Assembly (NCBI GenBank): GCA_002279065.1
Contig: NCKB01000003.1
Location: 304,630 to 368,629, forward strand
Length of the DNA: 64,000 nt
Reading direction: 5' to 3'
Origin: Lysobacterales bacterium 15-68-25
Lineage (GTDB): Bacteria; Pseudomonadota; Gammaproteobacteria; Xanthomonadales; Rhodanobacteraceae
Position 1 is the stretch's first letter; each line of letters opens with the position of its first letter. This document shows positions 50,500 to 59,280 of this stretch, piece by piece. The position numbers and the translations under genes were made by a program. Under the pieces are notes generated by a model. It was not told the origin of the DNA. It saw nothing but the letters and a program-made list of their open reading frames with translations, and made no database searches.

Positions 50500-52623
50500 C
50501 TACATCCGACTCATGGGCGGACCATCTGATGCGGAGTAGTGAGACGATAGATCGATCACGCGATCTGCCTGTGCAATCGTTTCCTGACGATGAGCGATAA
50601 TTATCCGAGTAATGCTCAAACATCTAATAGCCTCGTTGGCTAATGACTCATTTTTAGGGTCAAGATGGCTGGTTGCTTCGTCGAGAACAATTATTCGAGG
50701 CTTACGATAAAGCGCTCTCGCCAACAGAATCCGCTGCTTTTGGCCACCTGAGAGCGCAGACCCCATGTCCCCCACCAAGGTTTCATATCCCATGGGCATA
50801 GCCGCGATCTCCTTGTGTATTGCAGCAGCCCTGGCGGCGTCTTCTATGTCAGTTAACTTCGCCACTGGATCAAAGAATGCGATGTTGTCGGCGATGCTCC
50901 CCGAGAACAACTGGTCATCTTGCATCACCGCCGCAAACATCGCTCGATAACGCGTCAGACCCAACGCAGCGATGGTCAGTCCCCCAATTTCAACCTTTCC
51001 TTCTTGTGGCGTGAGAAGTCCAAGAATTATTTTTGCCAGTGTGCTTTTGCCACACCCACTCGGACCAACGATCGCCACCGATTCACCATCACCGATCGCC
51101 AAGTCTAAGCTCCGGAATACCCACGGCTCGCCCTCAGCGTAGCGAAAGGCTAGATTGGTAATAACCAAACTGGACTGGGGGTCGCTTCCGCTGTAGATGC
51201 CTTGTGCGTGTGGCTCAGGCTCGGTGAGCGCGATGTCTCCAATACGCTCTGCGTGTAGCCTCAACATACGGAAGTCGACGGACTTATCCACAAGCCCGCC
51301 CATTTTTGTGGCGAATTGGTCTGCATAGGCGAGGTAAGCCACCAGCATGCCTGCCGAGAATCGGCCTCGCATGGTGAGATACGCTCCAAGTGCAATGAGT
51401 GCTATACGCTGAGCGCCAAACAAGCCACGATTGAATACTCCGAACGCCATCACGAGCCGCTGCATGCGCTCAGTTCGTTTGGCAGCCTCCAGTGTGGCAT
51501 TGGCAAGCCTCGCTTTTCTCTCGCCTTGCTTATTAGCCAGCTTGATGGCCTGAATGCCTCGCACCGACTCCATTAGCTCACTTTGTTGTTTTGCAGCGTA
51601 TACGATCTGCTCTTCATTAACCCTCCAAAGAGCGCTATACATCGCCCAACGAAGAGATGCATAAAGAGCAAGCATGAGAACTACGATAAGAGTTAATGGA
51701 ATGCTATACAGGGCAAGGATGATCACTGAAAGTGACCCCATCAACCCATCTAGCAAGGCTTCCACGAAGCTTCCCGTGATCGTATTTTGGATAGCTTGTA
51801 CTGAGGAAAAGCGCGACAGAATGTCCCCCATGTGGCGCTTTTCAAAGTAATCCAGTGGCAATCGCAAAAGGTGGTTGAACAGGTTAATGACCCATTGCGC
51901 GTTGAGCGCCGCACCAAACCAACTGATGATCCAGGCCCTGGCTAAATCTAGGGCAGTGGAAAGTCCCACAACAACCAGAAAACCTATGCTCATCACGAGC
52001 AAAAGGTTTGAGTCAGATGAAAGCAGCACCTGGTCTAAGATGAGCTGCATCTGGAATGGCAAAAGCAGCGCGAGCACCTCAATTGCCAGCGCCAGACCGA
52101 AAACCTGAATTAATACACGAGCAAGGCCGTCGACCCGCCCCGTTAAAGCTGTTAGAGAGACTCTGCGACGCTCTTGAGCAGGTACGAAGTTATCTCCGGG
52201 GGATAGCTCCAACACAATCCCCGTAAAATGCTTGCTCGCCTCCGCCAATGCAATTCGATATCGACCACGCGCCGGGTCGTAGATTTCCAACCACTTACGG
52301 GTCGCGCGATTTAATACAACAAAGTGATTCATGTCCCAATGCAAAATACACGGCAATTGGGCTCGCGGCAGATATTCGAGCTGCGCACGCAAGGGGCGAG
52401 CTTCGAGGCCAATAGTACCGGCTATCTCGATTACTCGGCCGAGGTCGATCCCTTTCAGTGACGTACTGAAACGGCGGCGCAGGCTTGGAAGATCGACCTC
52501 ATGCCCATGAAAGCTCGCCAACATCGCGAGGCACGCAAGCGCGCACTCCGCAGCTTCCGTTTGCATCACCAGCGACATTGAACGCCGGCGCCCCCGTGAG
52601 GTCATGGTGCCACCATCAGCCAT
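50500..52623 (-). CDS. Peptidase-containing ABC exporter (C39 peptidase, PCAT)
   Basis: A 707-residue bacteriocin-type exporter. The N-terminal C39 domain has all catalytic residues: Cys27 (QTEAAECALACL), His100 (HWDMNHFVVL) and Asp116 (IYDPARG), so it should cleave double-glycine leaders. Six membrane helices follow, then an ABC domain with GPSGCGKST, LSGGQKQRILLARAL and IIVLDEATSHLD. ATG 52623 follows AGGAGAG and overlaps the HlyD stop as TAATG. It would cut and export the modified peptide. Confidence 0.96.
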   Translation of the reverse strand: MADGGTMTSRGRRRSMSLVMQTEAAECALACLAMLASFHGHEVDLPSLRRRFSTSLKGIDLGRVIEIAGTIGLEARPLRAQLEYLPRAQLPCILHWDMNHFVVLNRATRKWLEIYDPARGRYRIALAEASKHFTGIVLELSPGDNFVPAQERRRVSLTALTGRVDGLARVLIQVFGLALAIEVLALLLPFQMQLILDQVLLSSDSNLLLVMSIGFLVVVGLSTALDLARAWIISWFGAALNAQWVINLFNHLLRLPLDYFEKRHMGDILSRFSSVQAIQNTITGSFVEALLDGLMGSLSVIILALYSIPLTLIVVLMLALYASLRWAMYSALWRVNEEQIVYAAKQQSELMESVRGIQAIKLANKQGERKARLANATLEAAKRTERMQRLVMAFGVFNRGLFGAQRIALIALGAYLTMRGRFSAGMLVAYLAYADQFATKMGGLVDKSVDFRMLRLHAERIGDIALTEPEPHAQGIYSGSDPQSSLVITNLAFRYAEGEPWVFRSLDLAIGDGESVAIVGPSGCGKSTLAKIILGLLTPQEGKVEIGGLTIAALGLTRYRAMFAAVMQDDQLFSGSIADNIAFFDPVAKLTDIEDAARAAAIHKEIAAMPMGYETLVGDMGSALSGGQKQRILLARALYRKPRIIVLDEATSHLDPKNESLANEAIRCLSITRIIIAHRQETIAQADRVIDLSSHYSASDGPPMSRM

Positions 52624-53915
52624 TACGGCTCTCCTGCCGTATTCGTTATCTCAGCATGGTCATTTAAGTCGCGTTTAAATCCCTGGATCGGTTCAAGCAC
52701 CCATTCAATCAGGCGACGGCGGTCCAGGAGAACGTCTGCGTCCAATGTCATACCCGGTCGTAGCAACTCGCTTTTTCCGTAAGCGAAGACACTTTGACTG
52801 TCCAAGGACACCTCAACACGATAGCGAGGCTCCAAGATCTGCTCTCCAACCAATCGACTCACGTCACTCGCCATCACAGCGCTTCGTGAGACCTCGCTAA
52901 CGCGCCCTACATATTGGCCAAACTTTTGATAGGGATAAGCACGATAGCGAATTCCTACGGCCTGCCCTTTACGAATAAATCCCATGGCTCTGGCAGGCAC
53001 CCAAAGCTCCGCCAACAATTGGGCGTGAGCGGGCAAGACCATCATCAAGGATTGTTGAGCTGCAACCGTCTGTCCAGGATGTACAAGGACGGTTGCGACC
53101 GTACCGGCCGCAGGAGCTCTCAGCACCACCGCTCGCCGAGCGGCACTCTGCGCTAAGGATTGCTCAACATCCGCTAGCTTTCGTTCGATGTCATTACGCT
53201 TCGCCGCGACCGTCGACGGCAGTTGATCCAACTTCCCTTGCAGCTGTTCCTCCTGCCGCCGCAGGTCGAAGACCTGACCTTTTAATGACTCAAGTTGAGC
53301 ACGATTTTGGAGAGCCAGGTCATGCTGCTGGAGCAATTGAAGCTTGCTTACGACACCCGTGCCTCCAACTTGCATCCACTGATCGTAGAGCGCCATCGCG
53401 CTCTCAGCGCGTTGTTGCTGCAAGCGAACCTGCTGCTCTTCCCGAGCAATCTGCTCATTTAACATCTTCAATTGTGACCTGAGATCTGCTCCTTGCAAAA
53501 CTCCAAGGTGCTGACCGTTGGCCAAGTCGGACCGTAAGCGATCTCGCTTGATTTCTAACTGGGCGGTAATAGATGCGTCAGTGTCACCCAAGGAAGCGCT
53601 GACCTGCTCGCCGGATATATCCACCAGCGGCTGGCCTGCTTGAACTTGATCGCCCTCGCGAACCAGAACTCGCGCCACGATGCCCGAGGTAACTGGCGTG
53701 AGCGTTAAGAGCCCTCGGTCCGGCACTAACGTTCCATGTACCTCTTCATGACGGGTGTAATGCCCCCCGAACATGAGAGCTAGAACAGCCACAACCGTCA
53801 TTAGGCCAATGGCAAGAAAAGTCCAGCCAAGACGAGGCGCCCTCAGACAAATCGTTCCGAGCCACTCGCTCCGCTGAGCGCTACGAACCTCTTCCCGGAA
53901 TAGCCCTTCGGACAC
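52623..53915 (-). CDS. HlyD/CvaA-family secretion adaptor
   Basis: Membrane-fusion protein (430 aa) for the PCAT exporter: one N-terminal membrane helix (about 30-50), lipoyl halves at TSGIVARVLVREGDQVQAGQ and LRAPAAGTVATVLVHPGQTV, a long coiled coil (about 110-265) and a C-terminal beta-barrel. Similar to CvaA of colicin V export. The start is GTG 53915 with AGAGG upstream; it is weak, but no better Met precedes the membrane helix. First gene of the graspetide operon. Confidence 0.93.
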   Translation of the reverse strand: MSEGLFREEVRSAQRSEWLGTICLRAPRLGWTFLAIGLMTVVAVLALMFGGHYTRHEEVHGTLVPDRGLLTLTPVTSGIVARVLVREGDQVQAGQPLVDISGEQVSASLGDTDASITAQLEIKRDRLRSDLANGQHLGVLQGADLRSQLKMLNEQIAREEQQVRLQQQRAESAMALYDQWMQVGGTGVVSKLQLLQQHDLALQNRAQLESLKGQVFDLRRQEEQLQGKLDQLPSTVAAKRNDIERKLADVEQSLAQSAARRAVVLRAPAAGTVATVLVHPGQTVAAQQSLMMVLPAHAQLLAELWVPARAMGFIRKGQAVGIRYRAYPYQKFGQYVGRVSEVSRSAVMASDVSRLVGEQILEPRYRVEVSLDSQSVFAYGKSELLRPGMTLDADVLLDRRRLIEWVLEPIQGFKRDLNDHAEITNTAGEP

Positions 53916-54705
53916 CTTCTTGCGACCTCTTTTCGTCCTTGAACCGATCCCCGGCTAGCCTGGTCTAGCAAGGCGCTGCTAGCAACACACCTCTAGATGA
54001 CGCCGTCCAACCTTGGCGTGAGATCATCAGCCACTCATCTTCAACCCGACTTTCCACCTTTGTCAACAGGTTGCTCCACATACAAAATCACGAAAAAGCG
54101 CTATTTGGCCTCAATTGGTTGTCTCGGGCAGGGGAAGCCATCACATGGGGAGACCACCCCATAGAATTCACTTCATTATTTTTAGATTATGCGTTGCATA
54201 CCAATTATGACTCGCTAAGTTCCTGCAAACGCCTTCGTCGAGCAGGACCCATACGGGTGTCCAGAGAAAGCGCACTAGACATAGTCAGGCAAGCCCGGTG
54301 CCTATTACCCTTCCAACTGGCCTGAGCCGCGCAGATCCTCTTCCACTTGTCCCGCAGGCAACGTCGCCGCGAGGCATATGTCTGCTTCCCTTAGTCTCGC
54401 TGTTATCATCAAAGGCGCGCAGCATGTGAACATAACGGTAAAAGCTCCGGATAACCGGTGCTTTCATATCACTTATAGGGTAGAACTACATGAGCGCTAA
54501 GCTCGGCGAGATGAAAATATCTTACTGCATTCACTATCCCATGTAGGAGAAGCCTTTTCATTTTCAGAATCGGAGCACCGAAGGATAATCACCTATTAAC
54601 CCCATTGATGAAGTCATTTTCATCCAACCTTGATGGATGAGGGGCGGCTATGTAGCTCAGCGCTCCGGCGCACAGCCAACGTTGAAGGCAAGAGCTAAAC
54701 TGTTT
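53916..54705. other. Low-GC non-coding region upstream of the graspetide operon
   Basis: No convincing gene in 790 bases. Frames such as 54071-54325 (plus, 84 codons) lack a ribosome site and any recognisable protein pattern. The operon promoter should be close to 53916-54100; I could not choose among several AT-rich -10-like candidates. Possibly a decayed gene remnant. Confidence 0.4.
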
Positions 54706-54779
54706 GCGTTAGCACTAAGGCCTGAATCGCAAGATCTTTTACTTATTTAAGAAAAAGATATTGGATTTTGCATTAGGGA
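54706..54779 (+). repeat. Copy 2 of the structured direct repeat
   Basis: Pairs with 47867-47938. The hairpin arms are ATCTTTTACTT (54734-54744) and AAGAAAAAGAT (54749-54759). Compared with copy 1, CTC/GAG has become CTT/AAG and ATAT/ATAT has become ATCT/AGAT, so pairing is kept although the sequence changed. Confidence 0.65.
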
Positions 54780-54902
54780 GATATATACCAGAGCATTTTT
54801 GGAATTTCTCTGCATTAGTACACCCTGAGCAACTCATTTTGCATGAGTCACCAGTCATCCTGGCAGCACATTTCAAAACGTCAATGGATCGCTAGACACC
54901 GA

Positions 54903-54984
54903 TTTTCGAAATGGCGATCAAAGTCACACTTTTCGCGCCATCGAAATATCGCATTGGAATGCGGTTTTTCGAGGTTTTCGATGG
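54903..54984. repeat. Cluster of TTTTCGA/ATGGCGA repeats before the integrase gene
   Basis: TTTTCGAAATGGCGATC (54903 onward), TTTTCGCGCCATCGAAA (54930-54946) and TTTTTCGAGGTTTTCGATGG (54965-54984) are overlapping direct and inverted variants of one theme. They lie directly upstream of the integrase promoter, a place for regulator or recombinase binding. Confidence 0.5.
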
Positions 54985-55010
54985 GCTCGGCGATCGAGAA
55001 ATTTGGGGGC

Positions 55011-55038
55011 TTGACAGAAAAATGATCATCCCTTTAAT
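55011..55038 (+). promoter_or_regulatory. Predicted sigma70 promoter of the integrase gene
   Basis: TTGACA (55011-55016) and TTTAAT (55033-55038) are separated by 16 bases, near consensus. The transcript would start about 20 bases before the AAAGAGGA ribosome site and ATG 55066. Confidence 0.65.
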
Positions 55039-55065
55039 CACTGTTTTTAAGATTAAAGAGGATTT

Positions 55066-56541
55066 ATGCTCGATTCGTCCACAGGGGGCAGGTCAAATAC
55101 GGCCCTTCCGCACTATCACATCGAATTACCCAACGGATTGAAGGTCACCGCTTCGGGACCTGAGGAACATGAGCGCGCCATGGAAGCCGTCGAACGGCTG
55201 GCGAAGCTCTCTTTCGCTCCACCACCAGCGCCCCTGCCCGCCCCGGCCTCACCACCCATGCCTGCGCCGCCTGTGTCCATCCAGGCACCGGTCGCATCGC
55301 CTCCTTTGGCACCGTCTCTGCCTCCTGCATTAGTACATGCCCCATCCAAGCCCGCCCTGGACCTGCTTGGTGAGGACGGACCGGCGCCCTCGAGGATTCC
55401 TTCGCCGTTTTTAAGCACGCGCATTGAGCCCTACGTGGCGTATGGCAAGCAGCGAAAGCTGGCCGTGTCGGTGGTTGGGGAAATGTCGTTCGTGCTGGAC
55501 CTGTTCTTGGAACTGGCCGGGGACAAGCCCCTCAACGACTACCACATCGAGGACTCCGACCTTTTCCTGGCGGCGTTGAGCAAATGGCCCAAGCATGCGC
55601 AACGCAAGACCGCGCTGGCGCACATGTCCGCCCAAGCCATCGTTGAACGGGCTGAGCGTGAGGGGCTCGAACCCATCAGCTTGTGCACCCAGCAAAAGCA
55701 TGTGGACTACATGCGGGGCTTCTTCCGCTGGTGCCGGGACCGTCGGCATTGCGAGAACGAGCTGTTCGACGGCATTCGGCTGTTTCGCCATCGAAAGGAC
55801 GTGGCCACCCAGCGGGAGCCGTTCACTGCCGAAGAACTCAACACGTTGTTCGCACCGGCCAACCAACCGGACCTCGACGCACCCCACAAGCTGTGGGTGC
55901 CCCTCATTGCCCTGTACATGGGCATGCGCATCAATGAGATCTGTCAGCTCTATGTGGCGGATGTGGTGACCATTCGCGAAGAGGGGCATCCCAACTTCTC
56001 AGCCCTGAGCGTGTCCGGAGACCGAGAGGGCCAACACATCAAAACGCCTTATGCTCGGCGCGTGATGCCAGTCCACCCCAAGCTGGTGGACTTAGGTTTT
56101 CTGGATTACGTGAGGGACGTACAGGCTTCCGGCCATGTCCACCTGTTCCCTGGCCTGAGCTGGGCAGACCCTGGACCGGGCAACCAGGTCAGTGGTTGGT
56201 TCAACCGCACGCACCTTCGTCAGCACTGCGGCATCACTAGCAAGACCAAGACCTTCCATGGGTTCCGGCATACGTTCGCCACCTTGGCTGACCGCTCAGG
56301 CGTACCCGAAGCGCGCATCAGCCAGCTCATGGGGCACTGCACGGGGTCATCAACCGCCCAGCGGCACTACATCAAGCCCGCCGAAGTTCGGGAGGTGAAG
56401 ACCTTCATGGAGCAAATCGAGGTTCCCGAGTTTGAGGTAACCAACTACCGCAGAGGGATGTTTGATCCGTACTTGCAGCATGCGCGGGCGAAGGCCGAGA
56501 AGAAGGCGCGAGGTGAGAAAGAGAAGCGAGGGAAGAAGTGA
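55066..56541 (+). CDS. Tyrosine recombinase / site-specific integrase
   Basis: A 491-residue integrase. The C-terminal catalytic domain has Arg288 (MGMRINEIC), Lys326 (IKTPYARR), His398-x-x-Arg401 (HGFRHTFA), His424 (LMGHCTG) and the nucleophile Tyr435 (QRHYIK), a complete set. A core-binding SAM-like domain precedes it (about 125-240). Unusual is the Pro/Ala-rich linker (about 50-98) after a short N-terminal domain, and a Lys-rich tail. AAAGAGGA precedes ATG 55066. It may drive this island or a nested element; it is not next to the tRNA-Gly att site. Confidence 0.92.
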   Translation: MLDSSTGGRSNTALPHYHIELPNGLKVTASGPEEHERAMEAVERLAKLSFAPPPAPLPAPASPPMPAPPVSIQAPVASPPLAPSLPPALVHAPSKPALDLLGEDGPAPSRIPSPFLSTRIEPYVAYGKQRKLAVSVVGEMSFVLDLFLELAGDKPLNDYHIEDSDLFLAALSKWPKHAQRKTALAHMSAQAIVERAEREGLEPISLCTQQKHVDYMRGFFRWCRDRRHCENELFDGIRLFRHRKDVATQREPFTAEELNTLFAPANQPDLDAPHKLWVPLIALYMGMRINEICQLYVADVVTIREEGHPNFSALSVSGDREGQHIKTPYARRVMPVHPKLVDLGFLDYVRDVQASGHVHLFPGLSWADPGPGNQVSGWFNRTHLRQHCGITSKTKTFHGFRHTFATLADRSGVPEARISQLMGHCTGSSTAQRHYIKPAEVREVKTFMEQIEVPEFEVTNYRRGMFDPYLQHARAKAEKKARGEKEKRGKK

Positions 56542-56548
56542 GCCTTGG

Positions 56549-57673
56549 TCAGATCCGCTCCACCACCGTCATGTCCCGCCCCATCTCCTGGTTCGCCTCT
56601 TCGAGAAAACTGAATCGAGCAAGGAGCGCGTGCGCGAACCGGTCCTTTGGATGAGGCTCGCCGTTCGCCAATGGCTGCCGGTTCTGGTTGTAGCGTCGAG
56701 CCAAGCAGCCACAGAAGAGATCTGCAAGCTGGATGGGGACAAGCTGCTTGGAATCGATGGCTTGGACGAGGGATACGTAGAGCCTTCCATCAAAAAGCGC
56801 TTGGGAGGCGTGCTTCAAGTCAGTGGTCAAATTGGCCACCGCCAGCTGGTCACGCGCTTGTCCTTCGGCATCCTTGAAGACGCTGATGGAGCGAGGCAAC
56901 AGCGCGCGCCCCGTTTCGTGCCCATGTGCGACACCCCGGATGACCAGGTGTTTGAGCAGGTCGTCTTGGACGCGTTGAAGATCCCCATGGCCTCGGCGCT
57001 CGATCATGATGGCGCGGAAGCTGACCGTCGCAGCGTAGCGGTCTAGAAGTTCGAGGACCGCCATGTAGGCGTGCAGGTTGTTCTCTCGGATCTTGGTGAA
57101 GTGGAACTCATCCCGGAATTGATGCGCCTCCCGCCAATCGCTGACTGCCTGCGTCAGGGCCGGAACGTCTCCGCCCTCTAAGAACCACACGCTTCCGACG
57201 ATGAGGAAGTCATCGGTCTTGCCAGTTTCATCGGAGTAGACCGTGATGGTGCCGATGCCGGGCTGGTCTTCCACTTGCCTCGCCCGCTCCTCGGCGTCTT
57301 TCACAACCCGTCGACGCCGCACCTCATCGGAGGCTTGGAACATCCGATACTCGTTCTGGATCTTTGCTCGCGCGCGAGTGATGTAGGTGAGCCTCGTGAG
57401 ACGGTAGAGGTTTTCCAGCGCTACTTGGTTCGGCCCGGCCAACAACGCGCGGTCAAATGTGCGCCAGTAAATGATCTGCAACGTCACATCGGAGTCGCGA
57501 GCCTCGGGATGGCGATTGAGCACCCAAGCAACACGGGTCGGCACTGTGCTCGTGTCGCCAACGGCCAGCCTTTGAACGAAGTGCGCCTTATCCCTTTCAA
57601 GCTTTTGCTCCTTCGTCAGCGGAGGCTCTCTCCGCTCACCTTCGTCGTCTGCACCCTGCTCGTCTATTGGCAT
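56549..57673 (-). CDS. DUF3800 domain protein
   Basis: A 374-residue protein. The DUF3800 domain begins at TITVYSDETGKTDDF (about 142), includes the acidic/His segment DEFHFTKI, and ends with VPIQLADLFCGCLARRYN (about 318), the family hallmark; the fold is RNase H-like and the conserved acids suggest a nuclease, though activity is not established. The first 140 residues are charged and helical. ATG 57673 follows GGAGGG. Same strand as the XRE regulator, 31 bases downstream of it. Convergent with the integrase. Confidence 0.88.
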   Translation of the reverse strand: MPIDEQGADDEGERREPPLTKEQKLERDKAHFVQRLAVGDTSTVPTRVAWVLNRHPEARDSDVTLQIIYWRTFDRALLAGPNQVALENLYRLTRLTYITRARAKIQNEYRMFQASDEVRRRRVVKDAEERARQVEDQPGIGTITVYSDETGKTDDFLIVGSVWFLEGGDVPALTQAVSDWREAHQFRDEFHFTKIRENNLHAYMAVLELLDRYAATVSFRAIMIERRGHGDLQRVQDDLLKHLVIRGVAHGHETGRALLPRSISVFKDAEGQARDQLAVANLTTDLKHASQALFDGRLYVSLVQAIDSKQLVPIQLADLFCGCLARRYNQNRQPLANGEPHPKDRFAHALLARFSFLEEANQEMGRDMTVVERI

Positions 57674-57704
57674 CACACGCCCTCCCTGCGTCTCTGCCGA
57701 CAGA

Positions 57705-57998
57705 CTACTCCCGCTTGCGATCGACGCGCTTGACCCTGGGGCGCTTGGCGTTCTGCGTGACCCGCTCCTCGAACTCGTCGATGAAGTCGGTCATGGCGAC
57801 GTCGTAGATGCCGCATAGATCACGCACCAGCAGGAAATCCACGCCACGCTCGTTGATCTCGACGTCCGAGATGCTGGTCTGAGCGACGCCAAGACGTTGC
57901 GCCACCACGGCCTGAGAGAGCCCAGCTCGGAGCCGCAGCTCCCGGAGCAGTGCGACAAGCACCGCATGCTCTTCTCGATGAACCGATGTGACTTTCAT
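57705..57998 (-). CDS. XRE-family helix-turn-helix regulator
   Basis: A 97-residue regulator with a central HTH: LLRELRLRAGLSQAVVAQRL then GVAQTSISDVEINERGVDF (about 17-55), and a basic C-terminal tail. It probably controls its own promoter and the DUF3800 gene that follows. Pairs of XRE and DUF3800 proteins are common on mobile elements; whether they form a toxin-antitoxin or defence unit is not established. Confidence 0.9.
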   Translation of the reverse strand: MKVTSVHREEHAVLVALLRELRLRAGLSQAVVAQRLGVAQTSISDVEINERGVDFLLVRDLCGIYDVAMTDFIDEFEERVTQNAKRPRVKRVDRKRE

Positions 57999-58121
57999 GG
58001 CCTCAACCCCGCTTGGTGGCCACAGAAGTCTTTTACTCCAAACCCGTTTAACCTGTTTTCACCTACTTACTCCAATATCACTTAGGATCGGTCGCACCTT
58101 CGCTGGACCTCAGGGGATCCC

Positions 58122-58892
58122 ATGATTCGTAAGACGATCGCGATTGCTCTTTTCGCTGCCGGCGCTCTGCTGCCGGTCGTGCTCACCCTCATCCACAACA
58201 AGGGCATCGCGTGGCCCACGTCCGTGGTTCTTTTCGCGGTGGGTGGCGGTCTGTGGTTTTCGGCGCGACCCAAGCCGCAGCCGGTCTATGCCCCCGATAT
58301 GCGGCCCGGCGAAGTGCCGGTGAGTCAGGGCTACTCGGTGCCTCCGCAGACGAAGGCCACGGTTTTCATCGACAAGATGATCGACCGCACCCTGGTCCAC
58401 CTCATTCCCGCGCATGCGGAGAAGGCGGTGGTCTGGCCGGTCATCGTCGCCATCGTGATGGGTGGGCTCGGGCTGTTTTTTGGTGGTATTGCGGCGGACC
58501 TCACCCATAACCCCTTGTGGCTGGTGTTCTGGGGTGTGCTTGGCTTCGCCCCGGCCTTCCTGAGTAGCCGAGTTCTCAACAAAGACCCGCGCGGCGAAGT
58601 CTTCGCGACCCGCCTCAATGTCACCGATACCTACATCGAGGCTCGGGACGCGGAAGGCGAGATGCAGATGTACCAGAAGGGCAAGATTGACCGCTTGACC
58701 AAGGAACCGGTGTATCTCTCCGAGCTCGGCAAGCACAAATTTCAGCAGGATCGCTTCGACTGGTACGCCAAGTATTCGTTTGCCCTCTTCATCACGTACG
58801 AAGGCAAGAAGATCGCCATCGCCAATGGCCTTGATGCGCCGGTCGCTGAAACGGCCTTCCAGGCGGTCTGCAAGCAGTTGGATTTTTCCTGA
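58122..58892 (+). CDS. Multi-pass membrane protein, unknown function
   Basis: A 256-residue protein with membrane helices at about 5-25, 30-48, 105-125 and 130-150, then a soluble C-terminal domain of about 100 residues (GEVFATRLNVTDTYIEARDA onward). The C-terminal part looks like a PH-like beta domain, but I cannot name a family. AGGGGA five bases before ATG 58122 supports the start. Divergent from the XRE gene; the zinc-ribbon gene follows after 109 bases. Confidence 0.72.
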   Translation: MIRKTIAIALFAAGALLPVVLTLIHNKGIAWPTSVVLFAVGGGLWFSARPKPQPVYAPDMRPGEVPVSQGYSVPPQTKATVFIDKMIDRTLVHLIPAHAEKAVVWPVIVAIVMGGLGLFFGGIAADLTHNPLWLVFWGVLGFAPAFLSSRVLNKDPRGEVFATRLNVTDTYIEARDAEGEMQMYQKGKIDRLTKEPVYLSELGKHKFQQDRFDWYAKYSFALFITYEGKKIAIANGLDAPVAETAFQAVCKQLDFS

Positions 58893-59001
58893 CCACACCA
58901 CCGCCTCAACCTTTTTCTCGCGGAGTCCCCTCAATTTCCCCAGGATGCTGCCGACAAGGTGGAACAGATTGTGTCTGCCCCACCATCGATAAGGAGTTTC
59001 T

Positions 59002-59271
59002 GTGGAAGGACTGTTTGGAGACCCAACCGTGATCTTGTTAGTGGCGGCGCTTGGACTGGCACTGATTCTCGCCATCTACGCGACGGTGCAACACCACAAA
59101 CTCCCAACCCTGTCGAAGTACAGGGAGCTGCATCCCACCGCGAAAGACAGGAAGGGGGTCCCCACCTGTTTTTCGTGCAACACCACGAACATTTACTTGC
59201 AGAACGGCCAGAATGGCTTCGCCCAAGTGCACATCTGCCGCATCTGCGGCACCAAGCTGTGGCGCTCCTAG
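59002..59271 (+). CDS. Small membrane-anchored zinc-ribbon protein
   Basis: An 89-residue protein: N-terminal membrane helix (VILLVAALGLALILAIYATV) and a C-terminal zinc ribbon formed by CFSC and CRIC (about 56-59 and 79-82). GTG 59002 is preceded by AAGGAG. The terminator for this gene lies inside the 3' end of the convergent relaxase gene. Function unknown. Confidence 0.78.
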   Translation: MEGLFGDPTVILLVAALGLALILAIYATVQHHKLPTLSKYRELHPTAKDRKGVPTCFSCNTTNIYLQNGQNGFAQVHICRICGTKLWRS

Positions 59272-59280
59272 TAGACAGAC

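Noticed and set aside
54071..54325. 84-codon plus-strand frame upstream of the integrase region
   Set aside because: Lacks a ribosome site and any domain-like pattern; lies in a low-GC spacer where chance frames are expected.
47867..54779. Flanking repeats as integron attC sites
   Set aside because: The GTTAGCA end does not fit GTTRRRY with a matching RYYYAAC partner, and no integron integrase is present.
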